Shown piece after piece: positions 1 through 5,414 of a stretch of DNA of 5,645 nt. A program made the translations under genes and the position numbers. The notes under the pieces were generated by a model, which worked only from the letters and a program-made list of their open reading frames with translations, was not told where the DNA came from and did not search any database. This stretch comes from an uncultured archaeon (GTDB taxonomy: Archaea; Thermoproteota; Nitrososphaeria; Nitrososphaerales; CALBXV01): positions 1 through 5,645 of the forward strand of contig CALBXV010000365.1 of assembly GCA_937890045.1 (NCBI GenBank), given 5' to 3'. Numbering within the stretch: the stretch's first letter is position 1; the number at the start of each line of letters is the position of its first letter.

Positions 1-2208
1 ATGCCTAGATTAAGCAATAAGAAGAAAGCTGAATCAGTTAGAGAACTGTGGCAGAAAGCTGCATCTAATGAAAGGCAAAAATGGAGAAGTATTAATCAAA
101 GGGGATATGACTTTTATCTTAATGACCAGTTAACAGCTCAGGAAAAAGATGATTTACAAGAAGCTGGGATGCCTGATTTTATTATTAATAGGATAACTCC
201 TGCTGTTGAGATGATGAAGTTCTTTGTAACTGCAAATAGTCCGAGGTGGCAGGCTGTAGGAACTGAAGGTTCTGATGTTGATATAGCGGCTGTTCACTCT
301 GATATAGCTTCTTATTGTTGGTATATATCAAATGGTAAGTCTCTATTTTCACAAGTAGTCCAAGATTCCTTTACTAAAGGTATTGGATATATGATGGTTG
401 ATATTGATGCTGATAAAGATAGAGGTATGGGAGAAGTTGTTTTTAAACGTATTGAACCTTTTGATGTATATGTTGATCCCATGAGTCGTGATTTTCTATT
501 CAGAGATGCGTCTTATATTGTAGTAAAGAAAGATTTACCTAAGAGTCATTTAATCAATTTACTCCCGGACCATAAAGCTAAGATAAAGAAAGCGTCAGGT
601 TCGGTTAACCAATTTGGTTCTGCTAGTTTAAGGGATATAGCTTCATCTGAAAGTGTTCAATTTGAAGATATGGGTTCAAGAGCTTATTTACCTGATGGTA
701 AAGAAGATGATATTATAGATTTTTATGAATTGTACGCAAGAGAAAAACTACCATTTTATAATATATTTATGAAAGTTCCTCCAAGTCCTGATGAAATGGA
801 TCGTATTAATGGTATGGTCGAAGAAAGAATGGACTCTATTGTAAAAGAATTAACTGTTGCAGCCGAGGAAAAAGAACTTGGGATTAGAATGGCCTTAGAT
901 AATGGTGAGATTATTGAGTCGAGGGCTATGCTTGAATTAGAGAAACTTCAGAAAGAAACTCAGCAAGCAATAGAATCTCAGCAAGCAGCTATGGAAGCTC
1001 AGGTTACAGAGGAAGTATCTAAAGTTGAAAATAAGGTTGTTAGTGAGGATGAGTATAAAACTCTTATAAATAATGAAGATTTTGCAGCTGCGGTTGTTGA
1101 TTTAGTAAAATTTCACGATACAAGAGTTAAAGTTACGTGTGTCGTAGGTGACACTTTGTTATATGAGTATTATTTAGCTAATACTGATTATCCAATAGTT
1201 CCATTTCCATATACTTATACAGGAACTCCATATGCTATGAGTGCAGTTACTCCTCTTGTAGGTAAACAGCAAGAAATAAATAAATCTCATCAGATAATGC
1301 TTCATAATGCTAATTTAAGTTCTAATCTAAGATGGCTTTATGAAGAAGGATCAGTACCTGAGGATGAATGGGAGAAATATTCATCTTCACCAGGTGCTTT
1401 ATTAAAATTTAGACAAGGATTTACTCCTCCAACCCCAGTACAACCTTTGCCTCTTAACTCAGCTTTCTTTAGTATAACTCAACAGGGAAAACAAGATATA
1501 GAATATATATCAGGAATACCAGGGGCTATGCAAGGTGTAGAATCTGAAAAGCATGAAACATATAGAGGAATGCTCGCTTTAGATGAGTATGGTACTAGGA
1601 GAATAAAAGCTTGGAGTCAGACTATAATGGAACCTGCGTTAGAACATTTAGGTAAAATCTTTATGGAAACAGCTCAGAATACATATACGGCTCACAAAGT
1701 ATTTAGGATAGTTCAGCCTGAAGCAGGCGGACATGGTGAAAAGAATATTGAAATTAACGTTCCTATATATAATGATTTTGGTGATGTAATGAATAGGTGG
1801 AATGATTATGCTTCAAGTAAATTTGATGTAAGATATGTTGGAGGTTCTACACAACCAGTTAACAGATGGGCTTTGATTGAAGAATACTTTAGGTGGTTCC
1901 AATCAGGACTTATTGATGATATAGCAATGTTAGCTGAAACAGATATAAGAAATAAAGAGCAGATTATACGCAGGAAAAGTGTATATGCTCAACTTAAGCA
2001 GCAATTAGAGGAAATTACTGAAGAGCTGAAAGATCGTGATGGTACTATTGAGACACTGTCAAGACAAGTTGTCCAAGCTGGAATAAAAGATAAAGTTAGA
2101 ACAGCTGATACTGAAGTGAGGAAAGATGTACTTGAGACTGAAGCTCAGCAAAAGTATTTACGTAGCTTAATGAAAAATGAATCAAAAACAACAGAAAATA
2201 CTAGTTGA
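1..2208 (+). CDS. Phage portal protein, P22-like
   Basis: This 735-residue protein is the likely head portal, the ring at the unique capsid vertex through which DNA enters and leaves and onto which the neck and tail dock. Portal-like features are the conserved N-terminal block at residues 64-135 (NRITPAVEMMKFFVTANSPRW, followed by SQVVQDSFTKGIGYMMVDID), the segment IEPFDVYVDP at 151-160 with DASYIV at 169-174, and the YTGTPYAMSAVTPLVGKQQE block at 406-425. Residues 504-538 (SGIPGAMQGVESEKHETYRG onwards) would match the helix and tunnel-loop region. The C-terminal 90 residues or so are charged and helical (QLKQQLEEITEELKDRD), like the C-terminal barrel of P22 gp1, which has a similar length (725 residues). 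A Gln/Glu-rich helical stretch at about 262-345 looks like an insertion. The next gene, encoding a scaffold, begins 40 nt downstream, as expected for a portal. The ATG is the first base of the window, so its ribosome site cannot be seen, but the N-terminus looks complete. Assignment is by motif recognition, not a search. Confidence 0.88.
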   Translation: MPRLSNKKKAESVRELWQKAASNERQKWRSINQRGYDFYLNDQLTAQEKDDLQEAGMPDFIINRITPAVEMMKFFVTANSPRWQAVGTEGSDVDIAAVHSDIASYCWYISNGKSLFSQVVQDSFTKGIGYMMVDIDADKDRGMGEVVFKRIEPFDVYVDPMSRDFLFRDASYIVVKKDLPKSHLINLLPDHKAKIKKASGSVNQFGSASLRDIASSESVQFEDMGSRAYLPDGKEDDIIDFYELYAREKLPFYNIFMKVPPSPDEMDRINGMVEERMDSIVKELTVAAEEKELGIRMALDNGEIIESRAMLELEKLQKETQQAIESQQAAMEAQVTEEVSKVENKVVSEDEYKTLINNEDFAAAVVDLVKFHDTRVKVTCVVGDTLLYEYYLANTDYPIVPFPYTYTGTPYAMSAVTPLVGKQQEINKSHQIMLHNANLSSNLRWLYEEGSVPEDEWEKYSSSPGALLKFRQGFTPPTPVQPLPLNSAFFSITQQGKQDIEYISGIPGAMQGVESEKHETYRGMLALDEYGTRRIKAWSQTIMEPALEHLGKIFMETAQNTYTAHKVFRIVQPEAGGHGEKNIEINVPIYNDFGDVMNRWNDYASSKFDVRYVGGSTQPVNRWALIEEYFRWFQSGLIDDIAMLAETDIRNKEQIIRRKSVYAQLKQQLEEITEELKDRDGTIETLSRQVVQAGIKDKVRTADTEVRKDVLETEAQQKYLRSLMKNESKTTENTS

Positions 2209-2236
2209 AAGGTATAACTAAACGCAGTTAAATTAA

Positions 2237-2243
2237 TGGAGGT
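2237..2243 (+). promoter_or_regulatory. Ribosome binding site of the scaffold gene
   Basis: The sequence TGGAGGT contains a full GGAGG core ending 6 nt before the ATG at 2249, which fixes that start. It is the strongest SD match in the window and fits high translation of a scaffold made in many copies. Just upstream, TAACT (2215-2219) and AGTTA (2226-2230) could form a weak 5-bp hairpin, too small to call a terminator. Confidence 0.8.
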
Positions 2244-2248
2244 ACATT

Positions 2249-3103
2249 ATGGCACTGCAACAAGAGCAAAACGATAACCTGTTAGAAGATAACAGCTCCG
2301 AAACTCAAGAAATGTCTTCATCTGACTTCTTTAATGAGTTAGATAGACAAGTCAATGGTGCTGTACTAGACAGTGCTGGGGAGACCGTCCAGCGCGACAG
2401 CGTAACGGCTAGCAATAGCCCTCGCGAAGAATCAGTCGATAAACAAGGTCACAATTACGAAAAAAGGTATAAGGATTCAAGCAGAGAGGCCACGAAGCTG
2501 AAAGGCAGACTGGATGAACTTGAGCCTTATGCGCCTATCTTAGATGACATGAGAGAAGACCCTAATTTAATATCTCATATTAAGGGATATTATGAGGGCG
2601 GAGGTTCAACACCTGGAAATCTCAAGGAAAGACTAGGACTAGACGAAGACTTCGTCTTTGATTATGACGAAGCTGTTGATAATCCCGATTCTGACTCAGG
2701 AAAGTTATTGAATTCCACCATTGATGGTGTAGTACAAAAACGTCTTGGTCAGTTTGCCGAGAAGTCAAAAGAAGAAAGTCAACGCATTTCTGCGGAACAG
2801 GACTTTCGTAGTAGACATCAACTAAGCGATGATCAGTTTCAACAAGTTGTGCAATTTGCACAATCGAGGCCTCTAACTTACGATGATATTTATTACTTGA
2901 TGAATAAAGGCAAGAAGGATAATAAAATAGCTCAGAATACAAAAGGCGAGATGATGGATCAAATGAAGAAAGTTCGTGAAAAACCTTCTTCAGCAGCTTC
3001 ATCAGGCTCTAGTGGTAGTTCATCTCCTGGGTCGAATGACGACCGAGTGTTTAACTCACTCATAGATATAGATAAGGAAATGGAACAGGCTTTTAGTTTA
3101 TAA
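2249..3103 (+). CDS. Phage capsid scaffolding protein
   Basis: This 284-residue, acidic, hydrophilic protein is probably the internal scaffold that directs capsid assembly and leaves before or during DNA packaging. It sits directly between portal and major capsid genes, the usual scaffold position. The N-terminal 65 residues are rich in Asp, Glu, Ser, Asn and Gln and probably disordered, with SSDFFNELDRQVNG at 24-37. A helical charged block follows at 69-115 (NYEKRYKDSSREATKLKGRL, then a DELEPYAPILDDM-type segment), a pattern I associate with phage scaffolds. Residues 155-245 are mostly helical, 247-262 are a Ser/Gly/Ala linker (PSSAASSGSSGSSSPGS), and the tail ends in VFNSLIDIDKEMEQAFSL, which by analogy could be the coat-binding end. 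I see no Ser/His/Asp protease motif, so a fused protease is unlikely. The first part of the gene is richer in G+C than the portal gene (61 of 120 bases at 2341-2460). A good SD site supports the start. Identity rests on context and composition. Confidence 0.78.
   Translation: MALQQEQNDNLLEDNSSETQEMSSSDFFNELDRQVNGAVLDSAGETVQRDSVTASNSPREESVDKQGHNYEKRYKDSSREATKLKGRLDELEPYAPILDDMREDPNLISHIKGYYEGGGSTPGNLKERLGLDEDFVFDYDEAVDNPDSDSGKLLNSTIDGVVQKRLGQFAEKSKEESQRISAEQDFRSRHQLSDDQFQQVVQFAQSRPLTYDDIYYLMNKGKKDNKIAQNTKGEMMDQMKKVREKPSSAASSGSSGSSSPGSNDDRVFNSLIDIDKEMEQAFSL
2847..2863. repeat. 17-nt perfect palindrome inside the scaffold gene
   Basis: TTGTGCAA and TTGCACAA flank a single central T at 2855, giving a perfect 8-bp dyad with a 1-nt centre. 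It lies wholly inside the scaffold coding sequence and encodes part of the QQVVQFAQ stretch. In RNA it could form a short hairpin; in DNA it has the shape of an operator. No function is evident, and repeated Val/Gln codons may have produced it by chance. Confidence 0.5.
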
Positions 3104-3129
3104 TAATTAAAAGTCTTAATTGTTAACTT

Positions 3130-3135
3130 AAAGGT
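3130..3135 (+). promoter_or_regulatory. Ribosome binding site of the capsid gene
   Basis: AAAGGT lies with its GG 7 nt before the ATG at 3142. It is only a moderate SD match although the major capsid protein must be made in the highest amount, but the surrounding leader is A+T-rich and probably unstructured. The only structure I see upstream is an all-A/T dyad, AATTAA (3105-3110) with TTAATT (3116-3121), too weak to be a terminator. Confidence 0.6.
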
Positions 3136-3141
3136 AAATAA

Positions 3142-4719
3142 ATGTCTGATATTTTTACACTTGGAACCTATTCTGATGTTGCGTCTTGGTCTGATGGTAC
3201 ATCTAAAGATACTGGTGATCTTAGGCGAAGGTATAATTTTGGAGACCGTGTCTCTGAATTAGCCATCGCACAGGACCCTTTCTTTAGATTCGTATCTAAA
3301 ATAGCTAAGAAGCCAACTGACGATCCAGAGTTCAAGTTTACTGAAAGACGACCTTCTTACCATAAACGTTATGCTTACGTCTCAGGTTGGATCGAAGATG
3401 ATAATACAGATGTATTAGGTGGCACCAATGGTGACGCTGATTTTACTATGTATAATGATGGTGGCACTCCTGCCGCTGCTTCAACTGGAGATATTTTCAA
3501 GGTTTATATGTCAACTGACTATGAATCTGCTGGAAATATGCAAAACGTTCAGGGACAATCAACAGGCAAAATCGACGTTGGTGCCTCAGGTACAAGACCC
3601 GCTTTCTTCTTACCAGATCAGGTAATTAGAGTGCCGTTGTCAAGTTCTGATGGTGGAGGCTCTGGAAGTGCCGCTGCTGGAGGATATATCCTTGGTCGAA
3701 TTAAAACTGTAACAGGTTCTCTTACTAAAGATAGTAGGGAATGTGTACTGTTAGAGTGCGAAGTTGTAAAAGCAGCCGCAAGTGGTTATGTCTACTTAGC
3801 TGGATGGCATAATGACGATGTTGGTTGGGGCAAAGCTGAAGCTGACGCAGCTGTTCACGACCAAAGCATTTCTGATACATTAGAACTATTTAGAACTTAC
3901 GTTGTAGGTAGTGCTCATGGCCAAGGTACTGGATACCCTGAAACTTGGAAAGATCAACCTTTTACGACTGGTTTTGGCCTGACTCAGATTTTCAAAACTG
4001 CTATAGCTATGGATAACACGACTCGTGCTACCGTACTAAAGTATGAACCGAATGAGTTCGCTCGAATTTGGCGTGAAAAGCTGATTGAACACAAGTGGGA
4101 TATTGAAACTGCTTTATTATTTGGCTCACAAGCCTCTGTAAGCGATGTTCAATATACTCAAGGAGCAATTGATTTCGTTTCCAGTTATGGAAATGTTTTC
4201 TCATTGACACATGCTACTAAGACTCAAGATGATTTTCTTGATGATTTAAGCAAATTCCTTGATCCTCGTTACAACAATGCTAACGCTACTGTATTCTTCT
4301 GTGATACTGCAACTTATAATTGGTTGCATAAGCTCAGTGGATATATGGCTAACAATCTTGGTATGATTGGACCTGGAAATTCACAACCTGATGATGCTGG
4401 TTACGGTAGAGCTAATATGGCTTTAACTGGTAAAACCAAAGCATTTGGTGTTGATATTAACGTTATTAGTACTCCTTATGGTGACATGAGAGTTGTACGT
4501 AATATTCACTTAGATAAGTCCTCGATTAAACTTATTGGAGTCAACATGAGATACTGTGCATACAGACCTCTTGTTGGTAACGGTTTAAATCGTGATACTT
4601 CTATCTATGTTGGAGTTCAAACGCTTGAGAATAGTGGCGTTGACCGCAGAGTTGACCTAATCCAGACTGAAGCTGGGATGGAATGGCAAATGCCTGAAGC
4701 CCACGCTTATTGGTCTTAA
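3142..4719 (+). CDS. Major capsid protein, HK97-fold (SU10/DUF5309-like?)
   Basis: This 525-residue protein is the probable main shell subunit. It follows the scaffold gene directly and has the layout expected of an HK97-fold capsid protein. An N-terminal arm includes DRVSELAIAQDPFFRFVSKI (35-54), then DPEFKFTERRPSYHKRYAYV (61-80), resembling the strand-rich start of DUF5309/SU10-type capsid proteins. Residues about 85-260 form a large beta-rich, Gly/Ser/Ala-rich segment, perhaps an inserted domain, with a flexible run at 167-181 (SSSDGGGSGSAAAGG). A long helical region at 304-327 (NEFARIWREKLIEHKWDIET) suits the spine helix. LDDLSKFLDPRY (366-377), the strand TVFFCDTATYNWLHKL (383-398) and GVDINVISTPYGDMRVVRN (436-454) suit the P and A domains. 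The C-terminus (SIYVGVQTLENSGVDRRVDL onwards) is beta-rich, as in that family. I recall similar proteins in uncultured marine phages. The capsid role is well supported by context; the family name is tentative. Confidence 0.85.
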   Translation: MSDIFTLGTYSDVASWSDGTSKDTGDLRRRYNFGDRVSELAIAQDPFFRFVSKIAKKPTDDPEFKFTERRPSYHKRYAYVSGWIEDDNTDVLGGTNGDADFTMYNDGGTPAAASTGDIFKVYMSTDYESAGNMQNVQGQSTGKIDVGASGTRPAFFLPDQVIRVPLSSSDGGGSGSAAAGGYILGRIKTVTGSLTKDSRECVLLECEVVKAAASGYVYLAGWHNDDVGWGKAEADAAVHDQSISDTLELFRTYVVGSAHGQGTGYPETWKDQPFTTGFGLTQIFKTAIAMDNTTRATVLKYEPNEFARIWREKLIEHKWDIETALLFGSQASVSDVQYTQGAIDFVSSYGNVFSLTHATKTQDDFLDDLSKFLDPRYNNANATVFFCDTATYNWLHKLSGYMANNLGMIGPGNSQPDDAGYGRANMALTGKTKAFGVDINVISTPYGDMRVVRNIHLDKSSIKLIGVNMRYCAYRPLVGNGLNRDTSIYVGVQTLENSGVDRRVDLIQTEAGMEWQMPEAHAYWS

Positions 4720-4720
4720 T

Positions 4721-4725
4721 AGGAG
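4721..4725 (+). promoter_or_regulatory. Ribosome binding site of the small virion protein
   Basis: AGGAG sits immediately after the capsid gene stop (TAA 4717-4719) and 9 nt before the ATG at 4735. The 15-nt gap leaves no room for a separate promoter, so the two genes are almost certainly co-transcribed and perhaps translationally coupled. Confidence 0.75.
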
Positions 4726-4734
4726 CTATAGATA

Positions 4735-5232
4735 ATGGCTAATCCTATGTATGGTCAAAACAAAGCGGACAATGCGATTGATCGTGGGAAAAGTAGTGCT
4801 ATCATATTGGATGCTGCAACAACGTTGACTGCATCTCAATCAGGTACTACTGTTCTTATGAACGTTGCAAACGTTGAGCTAACGTTGCCTTCTGCTGAAG
4901 CTGGGCTACAATTTAGAGTTATAATTGGCATCGACGCTACAGCTGGAATGACAGTGGTAGCCGCTAGTGGAGAGTGTTTCTTTGGTCAAGTCAGGTTGAT
5001 TTCAACCACTGAAGACCAATCAGAAATTCAAGACGTCCCCTATGCGACTGCTGTTGCAACCCCAGGTAGCTATGACAACTTTGACTTTGTAAGTAATAGC
5101 GCGACTCTTGGCGGAACATCTGGTGACTACGTTGTGTTTACAGCTGTTGACGATAAAGCTTGGTGTGCAAGTTGTGTATTAACAACTGTTCATGCAAACC
5201 CAGCTAGTGTTGCAGTGATTAACGCAGGTTAG
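4735..5232 (+). CDS. Putative head decoration or head-surface protein
   Basis: This 165-residue protein is rich in Ala, Thr, Val, Ser and Gly, with alternating hydrophobic stretches that predict an all-beta fold. There is no signal peptide or membrane segment. After a short polar N-terminus, ILDAATTLTASQSGTTVLMN (24-43) and VELTLPSAEAGLQFRVII (47-64) form a pattern seen in small phage structural proteins and in some fibre modules: strands around an 'SGttv' turn, then 'LPsaeaGl.F'. A second set of strands ends with GGTSGDYVVFTAVDDKAWCA (126-145). It lies 15 nt downstream of the capsid gene, the classic position of a decoration or cement protein that binds the expanded shell. C144 and C147 form a CxxC (WCASC), with a third Cys at 81. 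The gene ends in tandem in-frame stops (TAG then TGA, 5230-5235). Alternatives are a head fibre or another minor virion protein. That it is structural is likely; the exact role is inferred from position. Confidence 0.6.
   Translation: MANPMYGQNKADNAIDRGKSSAIILDAATTLTASQSGTTVLMNVANVELTLPSAEAGLQFRVIIGIDATAGMTVVAASGECFFGQVRLISTTEDQSEIQDVPYATAVATPGSYDNFDFVSNSATLGGTSGDYVVFTAVDDKAWCASCVLTTVHANPASVAVINAG
4821..4887. repeat. Cluster of four AACGTTG heptamers
   Basis: AACGTTG occurs at 4821-4827, 4861-4867, 4870-4876 and 4881-4887, within the start of the small virion gene. The core AACGTT is a palindrome and is seen elsewhere in the window only at 1756, 3544 and 4459. Two copies read Asn-Val and two read Thr-Leu in a different frame, so one repeated peptide does not explain them. 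A role is unknown; it may be a local codon effect. Confidence 0.45.
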
Positions 5233-5286
5233 TGAAGTTCGTTAAAATCTGAAAGTCGTGAGGTAATAGCACGATATAAAGATTCA

Positions 5287-5325
5287 AGTATAGGGAGGCT
5301 CGATACTTCCCTATACTACTATTTT
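5287..5325 (+). terminator. Probable rho-independent terminator
   Basis: AGTATAGGGAGG (5287-5298) pairs with CTTCCCTATACT (5306-5317) in a 12-bp stem with one G-U pair and a 7-nt loop (CTCGATA). It is followed by ACTATTTT at 5318-5325, a short and interrupted T-run. It lies 55 nt after the stop of the small virion gene, where the head transcript would be expected to end. The stem is clearly non-random, but the weak T-run means it may be a partial terminator, an RNase-processing site or a 3' stabiliser. Confidence 0.65.
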
Positions 5326-5333
5326 AAATACTT

Positions 5334-5400
5334 GTCAGGGGGAGAAACTGCTTTTATTTTCCTCCTTTTTTATGAAGGTGGTTACTCTTCCCTGACTTTT
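5334..5400 (+). terminator. Long hairpin with T-run, possible second terminator or attenuator
   Basis: GTCAGGG (5334-5340) pairs perfectly with CCCTGAC (5390-5396). The stem continues inward through G5341-U5389, one bulged U (5388), GAG/CTC (5342-5344 with 5385-5387), one A-A mismatch, AAC/GTT (5346-5348 with 5381-5383) and further Watson-Crick and G-U pairs to U5357-A5372. My hand count is 23 pairs around a 14-nt pyrimidine loop (5358-5371) containing CCTCC. TTTT follows at 5397-5400. It ends 14 nt before the next start codon, so it could instead act as a structured 5' leader of that gene. Confidence 0.6.
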
Positions 5401-5405
5401 GAACT

Positions 5406-5409
5406 GGAA
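5406..5409 (+). promoter_or_regulatory. Weak ribosome binding site of the last gene
   Basis: GGAA ends 5 nt before the ATG at 5415 and is the only SD-like string there. It is much weaker than the sites of the scaffold and small virion genes. It lies only 9 nt beyond the base of the 5334-5396 hairpin, so ribosome access could depend on that structure. Confidence 0.4.
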
Positions 5410-5414
5410 TAAAT

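Larger units (their letters stand above)
5233..5414 (+). other. 182-nt structured intergenic region
   Basis: This is the only sizeable non-coding stretch in the window. No reading frame of useful length crosses it, and I recognise no tRNA or riboswitch. From 5' to 3' it holds a small possible hairpin (TCGTG 5256-5260 with CACGA 5270-5274), a strong 12-bp hairpin at 5287-5317 and a longer hairpin at 5334-5396 followed by TTTT. The only -10-like string is TATAAA at 5275-5280, without a convincing -35 at normal spacing, so no promoter is called. The region separates the portal-to-decoration block from the next structural gene. Confidence 0.7.

Noticed and set aside
2622..3002. 126-codon open frame on the - strand
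   Set aside because: It lies entirely inside the scaffold gene, has no SD site or context, and the composition of its product is unlike a real protein. It is a shadow of the + strand gene.
3105..3121. AATTAA...TTAATT dyad between scaffold and capsid genes
   Set aside because: An all-A/T 6-bp stem with no T-run after it; too weak for a terminator and probably a product of base composition.
3419..3625. 68-codon + strand frame within the capsid gene
   Set aside because: An out-of-frame shadow with no SD site; the overlapping capsid frame is well supported.
4028..4210. 60-codon - strand frame within the capsid gene
   Set aside because: Antisense to a conserved-looking capsid region, short and without initiation signals.
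5249..5280. Possible promoter: CTGAAA (5249-5254) with TATAAA (5275-5280)
   Set aside because: The 20-nt spacing and weak -35 are unconvincing, and a start here would run straight into the 5287-5317 hairpin.
5332..5357. Possible promoter: TTGTCA (5332-5337) with TTTTAT (5352-5357)
   Set aside because: The spacing is 14 nt, the -10 is a poor match, and the bases are better explained by the long hairpin.
5372..5395. Mini-ORF ATG...TGA encoding MKVVTLP, a possible leader peptide
   Set aside because: It is preceded by a T-run with no SD site and lies inside the 3' arm of the hairpin, so there is no support for translation.
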